Shown here in pieces: positions 48,547 to 59,400 of a stretch of 64,000 nucleotides of DNA. Source of the stretch: an uncultured Ectothiorhodospiraceae bacterium (lineage in GTDB: Bacteria; Pseudomonadota; Gammaproteobacteria; UBA6429; Thiohalophilaceae); assembly GCA_947260005.1 (NCBI GenBank), contig CAMYOL010000037.1, positions 1 through 64,000 of the forward strand, read 5' to 3'. The position numbers and the translations under genes were made by a program. Every line of letters starts with the position of its first letter. Within the stretch, counting starts at the first letter, position 1. The notes beneath the pieces were generated by a model. It did no database searches and was not told the origin of the DNA. It saw only the letters and a program-made list of their open reading frames with translations.

Positions 48547-49644
48547 ATATATTAAATATATTAAATATATTTCATGTATAAGTAACATCCCCTCAAGATC
48601 AAACATTTGGATGATAATGTGCTAGAAAGAATAAACAATATGATTAAATCCGATTATAAGATCATTCTGGGAGATGCAAATTTTGTTTACCGTGCGATCT
48701 AGAAATACATTCAATCCAAGCAGTATGTAAATGTAAAAGTATACTGCTCCGGCAATCGACCAAGAAACAAAGTCGGTCACTGGCCCGTTGAAAACGTTAC
48801 GACAACAACGGCCGCTGGCTCGCAAGCCTTTTGACCCGCCAAGGATGTCATAATGGCAGAAGACTGTGACTATGGTTTAATGGTCTGAGATTCTCAAAGT
48901 AGCGGAACATTGAGTAACGTCATCGAACTTTTAAAAAGAGAATATGTTCCGTTAAATTAATCTAAATTTATTCTCTTTGATGAAGTGGCTCATTGACATG
49001 TTTGGGCTAATTTCGGTTAACAAAGTAAGATGTAGACACGGAAATAATTGCTCTGATTTTCAGGAGTTAGTGGCGACTGAAAACGGTTGTGAATTGATTT
49101 GCCCGTCACGTATTATTCAAATAAATTGAGGCTATCTGTTCGCCTAACGATATTGAAATGGTTTGTTGAATTCCTGCAATATTATTATTGTTTTGGTTGT
49201 CGTTATGTTAATGATGTCATATTTTGTGACGTACATCAGAGATCATTTGCACCAATATTTTGTACACCCAATAAACTTATCAATGTGTTAGAGGAGGCAG
49301 TGGTGATAAGTATTTGATTTTTGTTTACTGGCAACAGAGGTGGTATTTATGAAATTTTTAATGCATCACATAAATATGACGTAAATCACGTATGTATCGA
49401 TTATAATATGAGCATTCAATGCCTGCTAGGTAAGTGTCGCTGATGCATAAGAGTTTACAATCAATTTTTGATACTTTAGCATGTGCTCTACCCCCAGTAT
49501 GATTTAGTACCTAACATTGGTAATGTTGAAACGATAATAGCAATTTTATCGATAAGGAAGTTAATACAACAGGGAGTGTTCCGTGATTTTATACTTAATA
49601 TCAACCATCCATCTTAAAGGCTTTAGAGAAAGCAGGTGACTTAT

Positions 49645-50643
49645 ATGTTGCGTCCTGTTTTTCTTACCGTGCTTATTATATTAGTTGTATCTAGCATTGC
49701 GCGTGCGGTGTCGATTTCTATGCACGACAAAGCGCAGACTTTTGCCACTTGGGATAGCCTGGAGCCTGATAAGTGGTCATCCATTTGGTTGATAAAAAAA
49801 CATATTGATTCTAACGTGAATATTGAAGTTCGTCCGACAGGTACGCCGTTGGATGGTTATATGACGTTTGGTGTACCACAGGCAAAATACAGGCGTTCAG
49901 GTAATCGTTCCACGTTTGAGGCATTGTTAAAAGGATATCAACAAACTGATCCAATTTTACTTCGTATGGGAAAGTTGATTACGCAAATTGAAACGACATC
50001 GTGGAATACGGCGAATGACCCTTTTGCATACACAATAGAACAAAACTTTCGTTATTTACAAGATCGCTTTAATCGGTTTGATGTGCCGGTAAACTGTTAT
50101 GCGCACTTTTTTGATGTGTTATATGTCGGATTACAAGATGCTTTGTCATCCGATGAGCTGAATCAAATGCTAGTCATAGCAAGCAGAAATGAGAGTTGTG
50201 CAAACGGCGTGGTGATTGCACAACGACGGCCGGGTGATAGAGTCAAAGAGTTACCTATTGAGCATCTGTTGTCAGAAATTGCACAAGGTAAGAAAGTAGT
50301 ATTTGTCGATACTCGTGAGCCCACTGAATATGCAAAATCTCATATTCCTGGGGCTATTAATATTCCCATGCGTAATTTAAACGATGAGGTCTACTCAAAA
50401 CTAAAACAAGCCGATCGAGTGATTAGCTATTGTGTGAAGGATTTTCGTGGTTACGAAGTCGCTCGAAAAATGCTTGAAAATGGTGTCAACAGGGTTGCTG
50501 TGATGCAACCCCATGGGTTATCGGGGTGGCGGTCTGTAGGCTTACCACTGTCCTCACCAGAAAACACCGCTAATAACATTGTGAAGGAACAACTCTATCG
50601 TTGTGCTAAGGAACAGCAGACATGTTTGAAGTCAACGTCATAA
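49645..50643 (+). CDS. Exported protein: ChrB C-terminal-like domain fused to a rhodanese domain
   Basis: Signal peptide; SSIWLIKKHIDSNVNIEV..FGVPQAKYRRSGNRSTFEALLKGYQQTDPILLRMGKLI (chromate-resistance ChrB-C-like); FVDTREPTEYAKSHIPGAINIPM...VISYCVKDFRGYEVARKM (rhodanese, catalytic Cys). Confidence 0.75.
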   Translation: MLRPVFLTVLIILVVSSIARAVSISMHDKAQTFATWDSLEPDKWSSIWLIKKHIDSNVNIEVRPTGTPLDGYMTFGVPQAKYRRSGNRSTFEALLKGYQQTDPILLRMGKLITQIETTSWNTANDPFAYTIEQNFRYLQDRFNRFDVPVNCYAHFFDVLYVGLQDALSSDELNQMLVIASRNESCANGVVIAQRRPGDRVKELPIEHLLSEIAQGKKVVFVDTREPTEYAKSHIPGAINIPMRNLNDEVYSKLKQADRVISYCVKDFRGYEVARKMLENGVNRVAVMQPHGLSGWRSVGLPLSSPENTANNIVKEQLYRCAKEQQTCLKSTS

Positions 50644-51299
50644 AGCCGGCTCAATCACTTCAACTAGTGCAGGCCTTGCGTTCACTGGTTTGGTGTGCTG
50701 TTTTATTGGCACCGTTAGGTTTATGGCTGCTCACAACCAATATATACAGTTATGTCCAGTATGGTGCCCCGACCGGGCAGATCTGGTATGTCTTTTCCAA
50801 ACTCTTTGGATTATACGCAGGTTTATTCCTGAGTTATCAGGTGGTCTCGACCTGTTTAAAGAACACAAAGTATAGTGTTGCTCTGCCAAATTGGAGTCTG
50901 TTTCGCCATCAATACATAGGTGCAAGCCTCTTTTTTGTGACAAGCTTTCATATCGCTTTTTTCGTGACCGCCGTATCACTACGAAAAGACACCTTTGCCT
51001 GGGCGCTATTGCTGCCGGATTTCAAGGATTTTTATCATACCTCGATCACCATTGGTTTGTTCGCATTTATGTTGGCTATATTGGCGGTATTGGCCGCGTT
51101 GTTGCGTACTCACCTGCCGCAAGTTTGGCGCTACTTGCATCGGGCTATGTTTTTAGTTGTGTTAATGGGATTGGTTCATGGCTATTTGATTGGCACTGAA
51201 TCACGCTATGGATTGTATGAGCTGTTTTATTTGTCCCTGGTCTTATCGGCCTGCGTGGCGCTACTGTTAAGGTGGCGCGAAGCCAGGAGGCGTAGCTAA
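50622..51299 (+). CDS. Ferric-reductase-like/YedZ-like heme-binding membrane protein
   Basis: About six TMs; paired His: RHQYIGASLFFVTSFH and LHRAMFLVVLMGLVH; overlaps the previous gene. Confidence 0.7.
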   Translation: MFEVNVIKPAQSLQLVQALRSLVWCAVLLAPLGLWLLTTNIYSYVQYGAPTGQIWYVFSKLFGLYAGLFLSYQVVSTCLKNTKYSVALPNWSLFRHQYIGASLFFVTSFHIAFFVTAVSLRKDTFAWALLLPDFKDFYHTSITIGLFAFMLAILAVLAALLRTHLPQVWRYLHRAMFLVVLMGLVHGYLIGTESRYGLYELFYLSLVLSACVALLLRWREARRRS

Positions 51300-51300
51300 T

Positions 51301-52200
51301 ATGAGAGTGGCCTTCGCGATTATGTCGTTTATCATTTGTATCATTAGTACATCGGTACATGCGGTATGCCAGACCTGGCCAAAAGGCATGGTCTTTGTCG
51401 GTTTGACTGACGCTGGATGGAATACCTATGTGGTAACCAAAAGCAGTAGTCCACCTGTTAAAGTCAATTTAAACACCGAAGCACGTACGCCCGTATTTTC
51501 TGCTACGCAGAAGTCGCTTATTTACATTGATGAAGCCGGCCAGCTCAGTCGTTATTCTTTAGCAACACAAAAAACGGTAGTATTGTTGAAGCCTTCTGCT
51601 GAGGCTAGTTATGCACAACCCGAGTTTGATGAAGCTAATAACAGTGTGTATGTGGTTGAACTCAAGCAAGGAAAAAGCGTCGACACCGATATTATTAAGC
51701 TGGTTTTGACCCTATCCAAGTCGAAGCCAAAACATGGGCCTGTTATTATTCAACGGTCAGCTCAATTTGAACCTCATCATACAAATGATTGGCTTTATTA
51801 CAGTAACGTTCATTGCGTCGTTGGTTGTGGCAAGATCATTCAGGAAATCTGGCGTTATCACATCACCAGCGGTTTGGCCGAGCAAGTCACGTTGTTAAAC
51901 TCGATCAGTCGCCAGCCCAGTACGGATCAACAGCATAACTGGCTTTATTTTAGCAGTAATGCAGCGGGGCATTATCACATCTATCGCCAGGCGCTTAACG
52001 ACAAAAACACGACAACAATTGAACAACTTACCCAGGGGACGGTTACTGATATGTCTCCGGTGATGTATCAAGGGCAACTTTTCTTTATTCGCCAAAGCGC
52101 GCAACAGGCACAGTTAATGTGCCGAGATAATTCGGGTCAGGTACATGCGATGACATTACCAACCGGCATTAAAGATTTACGGGATTTGGAGATTAATTAA
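51301..52200 (+). CDS. Exported TolB/WD40-like beta-propeller protein
   Basis: Signal peptide; repeats such as ARTPVFSATQKSLIYIDEAGQLSRYSL, SRQPSTDQQHNWLYFSSNAAGHYHIYRQAL. Confidence 0.6.
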   Translation: MRVAFAIMSFIICIISTSVHAVCQTWPKGMVFVGLTDAGWNTYVVTKSSSPPVKVNLNTEARTPVFSATQKSLIYIDEAGQLSRYSLATQKTVVLLKPSAEASYAQPEFDEANNSVYVVELKQGKSVDTDIIKLVLTLSKSKPKHGPVIIQRSAQFEPHHTNDWLYYSNVHCVVGCGKIIQEIWRYHITSGLAEQVTLLNSISRQPSTDQQHNWLYFSSNAAGHYHIYRQALNDKNTTTIEQLTQGTVTDMSPVMYQGQLFFIRQSAQQAQLMCRDNSGQVHAMTLPTGIKDLRDLEIN

Positions 52201-53297
52201 TGCGGTATTGGATAACGATTCTAACCCTATTGCTGAGTGTGAGCACACTATGCCAGGCCTCAGTCAGTATTAAAGAATTCAAACATCAGGAGTTTAACCC
52301 CTCTGCCGGTAAGCGGTTTGCGATCCCGGTTAAGATAGGCAAGCCAGGCTCAATTAAAGTCGTTATCTATAGCTCGGATGGCGACGTTGTGCGTACCTTA
52401 TCGTCCAGTTACAAAGCAAAAGCCGGTACCTACACACTAAGCTGGGATGGTAAAGACGAAGATAAAACGATCGTACCGAATGAGGCTTATATTCCAGTCG
52501 CTAAACTCTATAGTGGAAAAAAGGATAAGCCCAACTTTGTATACGACTCGCGTAATACCAGTGGTGGTAAAGAGATTAAGATTAATCCTAACTTGAACAC
52601 ACAAGGTCATATTGACTTTACGCTCAAACGTCCTTCGCGCATTTTGGCCCGAGCCGGGATTAAGTCTGGCCCAATGATGAAGACCATTTTGGATTGGCAG
52701 GTTCGCGGCAGCGGGCGCAACCGGCTTGCATGGGATGGTTATGATCAGGATAAGATGGTTAACCTCGCACAGCATAAACGACTGGCTTTATTAGTCACCG
52801 GGTTTGAGTTACCGGACCATGCCATCATAACCAACGGCAACAAATCATTAAGTTATACCGTCTGGCGGAAAACCAAAAAATGGCCGTCAGTGATGCCGGA
52901 TTTTAAAAAGAAACCATTAGAACGCAATGGGCAGCGTATTTCCCGACATTATTACTTACCACGCTCGGTAGATATCGAACCGCGCGTCAGCTTGGCTTTG
53001 GGTGAAAAACTGCCGTTAAATCCTGACGGACTGCCTATCGTGACCAAACCGATATCATTAAAGGTGGATATGCACAAAGATGATCGTTGGGCCATGAAGC
53101 AAAGTCTGTATGAGGTGGCGTTTTTTCTGGATTACGAATTTATATCTGAGGAAGAGCAAGGTTATGTGCCTTTGACCTGGCGTTGGAATCCTGCCGGGTT
53201 GAAACCAGGCATACACGTGATCAGCGTCAATGTGTCTGGCTTTAATGGGCAAGTTGGGGTGAAAAGCGTCACGATTTTTGTGCCTAAACAGCTTTAG
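52200..53297 (+). CDS. Exported protein with FlgD-Ig-like domains
   Basis: Signal peptide; GSIKVVIYSSDGDVVRTLSSSYKAKAGTYTLSWDGKDEDKTIVPNEAYIPVAKL. Confidence 0.65.
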   Translation: MRYWITILTLLLSVSTLCQASVSIKEFKHQEFNPSAGKRFAIPVKIGKPGSIKVVIYSSDGDVVRTLSSSYKAKAGTYTLSWDGKDEDKTIVPNEAYIPVAKLYSGKKDKPNFVYDSRNTSGGKEIKINPNLNTQGHIDFTLKRPSRILARAGIKSGPMMKTILDWQVRGSGRNRLAWDGYDQDKMVNLAQHKRLALLVTGFELPDHAIITNGNKSLSYTVWRKTKKWPSVMPDFKKKPLERNGQRISRHYYLPRSVDIEPRVSLALGEKLPLNPDGLPIVTKPISLKVDMHKDDRWAMKQSLYEVAFFLDYEFISEEEQGYVPLTWRWNPAGLKPGIHVISVNVSGFNGQVGVKSVTIFVPKQL

Positions 53298-53404
53298 TTA
53301 TTTTAATGTTAGCAAAGAGCAATGATACGAATATAACAGTGAGGATGAAACGCATGAATGGACAGAGCAGGTATCACTTCTTTCAAATATTGACGTTATT
53401 ACCA

Positions 53405-56005
53405 ATGAAATCATTTCTCACTGGCATCATGGCATTGATGCTGTTTTTATCTTCGCCAGTAGTGCATGCTAACTGGTGGAACCCGGTATTTAACATCACC
53501 ATAGAAACTTCGACCAATGGTGAGGATGCGGATGAACCGACCGGACCTGAGATCTTTCTTGGCTTTCCGGTGGTCTGGACCTACACGGTGACCAATACGG
53601 GTATCGCGACCTTGCATGACATCGTGGTCTATGATGGAGAACTGCTAGAACACTCACACGATGATGACGACTCCAAAGAAAGAAACCATGAAGGCTCATC
53701 TGATGGCTCGCATAAAAAGCCACACATACATGGCAACATAGTTTGTAAGATAGAAAAATTAAAACGCAATGAAAGTCGTACTTGTACATTAGAAGGTACA
53801 GCCGTTTTAGGTCAATATCAAACAACCGGCACCGCCGTGGTACGTGGCGATAATTGGTGGAAACGTGTTCGCGATGAAGATAAGAGCCACTATATCGGGA
53901 CATTAGGCAATCCATCTATTGATTTAGAAAAATCAACTCAAGGCCAAGATGCCGATATCGCCCCAGGTCCTGAGATCCCGGTCGGTGATTCGGTAGAATG
54001 GACCTTTGCAGTTACTAATACAGGCGATGTTGACTTAACCAACGTGGTCGTCACGGACGAACAGGTTCAACCCTCACCAACTGCGGCGACCACAGTTTGT
54101 CAGATTCCTCTGTTATCCATAGGACAGTCGCAAAACTGTACGGTAACCGGCACTGCGATTGAAGGGCAATACCAGAACCTGGGTATAGTCAATGCACAAG
54201 GTTTGGGTGATAGTGTTGTGACCGATCAAGATGCCAGTCATTATACTGGTGATGCAGCAAATGGATTAGCTTCATTACCAGCAGCAGTACCAAGCAGTGG
54301 TGATGCACCATTAGCCGTTACCTTTACACCTAATTCGACGACACAGAATGCGATCATTCGATATGAATGGGATTTCGAAGGCGATGGCACCTATGATCGC
54401 AGTGAAACGGTTGGACGTGATCAATCGTTTACTTACAATACTCCAGGTAGCTACAACGCCACACTACGCGTAACAGAAAATACCGGTGAACAAGCCACCG
54501 GTACCGTATTAATCACCGTTAACAACCAACCACCGGTGGTCAGCGCAAATGCCTCTCCATCAAACGGTCAGATACCATTAACGGTCACTTTCTCAGCTAC
54601 AGCGACGGACAGTGATGGCATTGCCCAATTTGAATGGGACTATGATGGCGATGGCACGTTCGATGAAACCACGCCAACAGGTACGGCATCAAATATTTAT
54701 CAGACAGAAGGCTCATTCCAGGCGAATGTGCGTGTAACCGATACACTGGGTGCGGCCACGACTCTCGCGATTCCCACACTCGAAGTCAATGCACTTCCCG
54801 TTGGCAGTCCTTCGGTTTCACTGGCGGTATCCGCTACCACCGGTAATGCACCGTTAAATGTCACGTTAACCGCAACGGCAACCGATCCGGATAACGGAAC
54901 AATCGATCAGTATGAATGGGATCTGGACGGCGACGGTACCTATGACCAGACTACCACGGTTGCTTCGTTGTCACATAGCTATACCGCCGTAGGTACCTTT
55001 TATCCGCGAGTCCGTGTTACTGATTCAGCTGGACAAACGGCGGTCGACGCCAACAAGGTGTTTGTTGTGCCTCAGGTATCATTAAACAGAGATCTGGATA
55101 CTATTGATCCTCTTAATGGTGAGACCACAACAATTTCTACCACATTAGGTGGTGATACGGAAGTGAGTGTCATTATAGAGGGGCGTAGCGGTGAGCTGAT
55201 TCGTACCTTAGTACCTTTTACCATGCGTGTCGCAGGTAACTATGATGATGTGTGGGATGGCAACAACGATGCCGCCAGTGTTGTGACTGAAGGCGATTAC
55301 CGGGCAATCTTACTGTATCGCGTCGATGGTGTGGTTAATCGATTGGATCTGGCGCTAACCACAGGTGGGCAGCAAAGTAATCCGCCGCGTAGTCGCATAC
55401 CTTCTAGTTTTTCACCACTAGCCGGTGATCCGCTGGATATCACATTCACTTTAAATCAAGCCTCCGAGGTAACGGCATTTATGGGTTTGTTCAGAGTGAA
55501 TACGCGTCTGGTGACGTTCATGCAACGACTACCATTGGGCCGGGGTACTCATCTAATCACCTGGAACGGTGAAAATTCCGATGGGCAATTAATTGAACCG
55601 CCACCGGGTGATCAGTTCTTGTTTGGTATATTCGCGTATACCTTGCCAGATAATGCGATTTATGTGCGCAGCGGGGTACACGTCAGTTCGGTTAGTGCCA
55701 TACCATCGGTATTCCAACCGACTCAAATTAATCCTGATGGCACACCCGCACTCAGCCAGATCCAGTTAGATCTGAACCGTGCCGGTGATGTCAAACTCGT
55801 CATCAATGATACCGTAACTGGCGCCTCAGTCGCCGAGTTTATCCATACTAATATCGTGGCGGGTACAAATACCATCACCTGGGATGGAAGGGATAACAAC
55901 GGTAACTTTGTCGCCCCCGGGACCTATCGATTAGGCGTCGCTGGTGTTGATGAGACTGGCTATCAATCTATAACCGTGTATGTCTTACAACGGATCTTTT
56001 ACTAA
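53405..56005 (+). CDS. Large exported DUF11-like / PKD / FlgD-Ig multidomain surface protein
   Basis: Signal peptide MKSFLTGIMALMLFLSSPVVHA; two DUF11-like repeats (VEWTFAVTNTGDVDLTNVVVTDE), three PKD-like repeats (YEWDFEGDGTYD, FEWDYDGDGTFD, YEWDLDGDGTYD), C-terminal ITWDGRDNNGNFVAPGTYRLGV. Confidence 0.85.
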   Translation: MKSFLTGIMALMLFLSSPVVHANWWNPVFNITIETSTNGEDADEPTGPEIFLGFPVVWTYTVTNTGIATLHDIVVYDGELLEHSHDDDDSKERNHEGSSDGSHKKPHIHGNIVCKIEKLKRNESRTCTLEGTAVLGQYQTTGTAVVRGDNWWKRVRDEDKSHYIGTLGNPSIDLEKSTQGQDADIAPGPEIPVGDSVEWTFAVTNTGDVDLTNVVVTDEQVQPSPTAATTVCQIPLLSIGQSQNCTVTGTAIEGQYQNLGIVNAQGLGDSVVTDQDASHYTGDAANGLASLPAAVPSSGDAPLAVTFTPNSTTQNAIIRYEWDFEGDGTYDRSETVGRDQSFTYNTPGSYNATLRVTENTGEQATGTVLITVNNQPPVVSANASPSNGQIPLTVTFSATATDSDGIAQFEWDYDGDGTFDETTPTGTASNIYQTEGSFQANVRVTDTLGAATTLAIPTLEVNALPVGSPSVSLAVSATTGNAPLNVTLTATATDPDNGTIDQYEWDLDGDGTYDQTTTVASLSHSYTAVGTFYPRVRVTDSAGQTAVDANKVFVVPQVSLNRDLDTIDPLNGETTTISTTLGGDTEVSVIIEGRSGELIRTLVPFTMRVAGNYDDVWDGNNDAASVVTEGDYRAILLYRVDGVVNRLDLALTTGGQQSNPPRSRIPSSFSPLAGDPLDITFTLNQASEVTAFMGLFRVNTRLVTFMQRLPLGRGTHLITWNGENSDGQLIEPPPGDQFLFGIFAYTLPDNAIYVRSGVHVSSVSAIPSVFQPTQINPDGTPALSQIQLDLNRAGDVKLVINDTVTGASVAEFIHTNIVAGTNTITWDGRDNNGNFVAPGTYRLGVAGVDETGYQSITVYVLQRIFY

Positions 56006-56016
56006 GGAGAATTATC

Positions 56017-56427
56017 ATGATGAGCAAATTATTTTATAAGGTAGTTAATGTACTCTCTTTAGTAACCATGCTGGCCCTATCATCGAATAGCATGGCACTG
56101 GATTTGAGTGCACAAGACTACATTACCATGGACCTACAGGTACGTCAGGCGACACTCGATGGCGTGCAGGCAAGAGCCCAGCTAATGGAACAAGGTGGTG
56201 ATCTGGATGCCCAGTTCGCCTTGGATACCCAAATACAACAAACCGTTACAAACATTTATTCAAACTGGGGCATGACCTCTGCTCAGGCGGTAGTCTGGGC
56301 GACTCACCATTTTGAAGAAGTTCAGACATTGCTCACCACTCAACCTTCGTTACAGGCTGAGTACGACCGCATATCACGTGAACTTGATGAAGCATCTGCA
56401 TTAATCCAGGCAATGGCAAACAGGTAA
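56017..56427 (+). CDS. Small exported hypothetical protein, 136 aa
   Basis: Signal peptide (LSLVTMLALSSNSMA), helical mature region; sits between the PKD and RHS genes. Confidence 0.65.
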   Translation: MMSKLFYKVVNVLSLVTMLALSSNSMALDLSAQDYITMDLQVRQATLDGVQARAQLMEQGGDLDAQFALDTQIQQTVTNIYSNWGMTSAQAVVWATHHFEEVQTLLTTQPSLQAEYDRISRELDEASALIQAMANR

Positions 56428-56442
56428 TCAGGGAGATAGACC

Positions 56443-59400
56443 ATGCAATTACATTCTGTTTTATTCAATAAAATTGTGACCGCACTACGGATTAGCATCG
56501 TAGCATTGCTCGTTGCCTTTGCCAGTTCTTTGGCTATAAGCCCGGCGTATGCTTTTCATTTTCCCTGGGACCAGGGACATGACACGACCGACCCAAATGA
56601 TGCCGATGATCCGGGTACCTGTGAAGAAGGAGACTGTGATAACGATCCTTGTAATAAAGGTAGTAAGGGTTCACCAGTCAATTTGGCCACAGGCTATTTT
56701 GTCTGGAGCGAAACCGATATCGTTTTAAAAGGTCGTCCAAGGCTAGCCGTAACTCGAACTTTCAACTCACACGATCCACGTGTTGGATTGGTGGGCAATG
56801 GTTGGAGCATGAGCTGCGATCGTGGTCTGATATTTACTAGTCGATTCATCACAAATCAAGTGGGCGATTCTGAACTCGTGCGTGAGTTTGTGCGTCGATT
56901 ACCGAATGGCAAGCGGTATATTTACTCAGAACGACCAGATGGTAAGTTTGCAGCACCTGGCCTATTTGATGTGATTGAACGCCTGCCGGATAATATGGCC
57001 AGGTTGGAAAGAAGAAATGGTAGTTACAGTATTTATGGAGAAACAGGTGAATTATTAGCCACAGGTGATCGTAATAGTAATATTGTTAATTACATTTATG
57101 ACACTCAGGGACGCTTGATTCAAAAAGCCGATACTAATGGACGTTCGCTGACTTATGAATACAACGCCAATGGTCTAGTTTCTATAATCCGAGATCACAC
57201 CGGACGTGAATGGTTATATGGTTATGACGCTGATGCGAATCTGACCTTGGTGACCGATCCACTGAATGGAGCACGTACGTATGGTTATGAAACCTATCAA
57301 GCACCTAGTGACGGTCAGTCCTATACCCACCTAAATCGTATTACGGATGAAACAGGTGTAGTGGAAACCGACGTAACCTATAGTGGTGCGCGAGTTTCTT
57401 CCTACACTGACTTGGCCAACACCTATAGCTATCAATATGACAAAGCCAACCGTAGGGCTACTAAGACTGATAGCATGGGCAGCCAATGGGTCTATACGTA
57501 TAATACAACGGGGCAATTTACTCGTATTGATGCACCACTTGGACGAACATTCCAGTATGAGCGTGATGCCGATAGTTTGATAACAACTTATACCGATCCG
57601 AGTGGTACTGCATATTCCTATACATATGATGCCTTTGGTAATCGATTGTCTCAATCGGATAGTCGAGGTACGATTACTATTACCTACGATAACGAGAAGC
57701 CGTGGCCATTAACGATTAATTCACGTTCCGGTAGAGTGACCACGCTGACCTACAATGCACAAGGTAATCCACTAACAGTTACTGACTCTGACGGAAATAT
57801 ATCCAATTTATCCTGGTCACCACAGGGGGATTTATTACAGATTACAAATGCCCTAAATAATCAGACGACAAACACTTACAATATCCAAGGAATGCCACTA
57901 ACAGTAACCGACCCACTGGGTCGAGCCACACAATACCAATACGATAGTCTGAATAATCTAGTTAGCATGACTAATCCGGTTGGAGAGGTGATGCAATATC
58001 AATACGATGCCCTGGATAGAGTGATATCGTATACCGATGGAAATGGTGATACGACGAGTTACAGTTATGATGCAGCGGATCGTATTACGCAAGTGAACGC
58101 TCCGAATAATCAAACGGCTCAGTATACTTATGATAACTTTGGACGTTTGAGTCAGCGTACGTTTTACGATGGTACAAACCATACATATCAATTTCGAATT
58201 GACAATCTTGTTTCACAAATGACACGCCCTGATAACGTTGTTTCCTCAATGGTGTATGATGATGCTAAACGCCTGATACAGCGTACCATTGGAACGGAAG
58301 ACACGTATCAATATGCATATAACTTGCGTGATCAACTAACAACGGCATCAAATATTACTGGAACAGTGACGTTTGCTTATGATGCATTTGGACGCAAGAC
58401 CAACGAAACCGTCAATGGCCAGGCAACAACATATCAATACAACACCGAAGATGAGATTGAGCAACTGACCAGTATGGGCTTGTTACAGACACAACAGTTC
58501 GATGTCAGAGGTTTGTTAAGTCAGCTGGATATATCTGGTAGTAGCTATCAATATAGCTATGATGCAATAACACGCCTAACGTCTATTAATCGCACTAATG
58601 CGATTAATACAACCATGCAATACGATGAGGCCGATCAATTATTACAGATTAGCCATGCAGCGGGACTTCGTAGCTATCAGTATCAATATGATCTAGCCAG
58701 TCGTGTTAATCAATGGCAAGGCGTGGCAAATGAAACCCGAAGCTATAATTACGATCCAGCTAGTCGTTTGACAAATGTTCAATCTATTATAAATCCTGAA
58801 TCGTTCAATTACGATTCTATAGGTAATCGGCTAAATAATAATGCACAATATGATAATGCAAACCGTATTATCGAAGATGATAATTTCATTTACAGTTACG
58901 ACGTAAACGGCAATCAGACTCAGAAACTGAATAAGTCTACAGGAGTTGTCGAGCAATATAGCTACAATAGTCTGGATCAGCTGGTTCAATATCAGTTTTT
59001 TTCAGATAGTAATCCGGCTACGTCTGCTACAGTCGATTTTAGTTACACATATGGACCATTTGGGCGGCGTTGGGCTAAACAGGATAATCTGGGTGGTGGT
59101 AGTCGGCAGTTTTATTGGTCTGATACAAGTATGATAGGTGAATTATCAGGTAGCATACAACGGCGTTACATCATGGAGGGTAAAACACCGATAGGGTTTG
59201 TTGAAAATGGTCAGGTTTATCATTACTTTAAAGACCATTTGGGTGCTGCTCACGAGGCGTCTGACAGTAATGGGACGGTCGTTTGGCGGGGGAGTTATGA
59301 TAGTTTTGGAAAAGTGACGGAAACCATTACAACGGCAGATAATTACCTGCGTTTTCCTGGTCAGTATCATGATGAGGAAAGTGGGTTATATTATAACTAC

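Noticed and set aside
48290-48606. ORFs across tRNA-Ser (e.g. GGEGGIRTLDTQNVYTLSRRAPSTTRTLL)
   Set aside because: A well-known artefact of translating tRNA-Ser genes on the opposite strand
49099-49317. 72-aa ORF upstream of the RHS locus
   Set aside because: Weak start context, odd composition, no family resemblance
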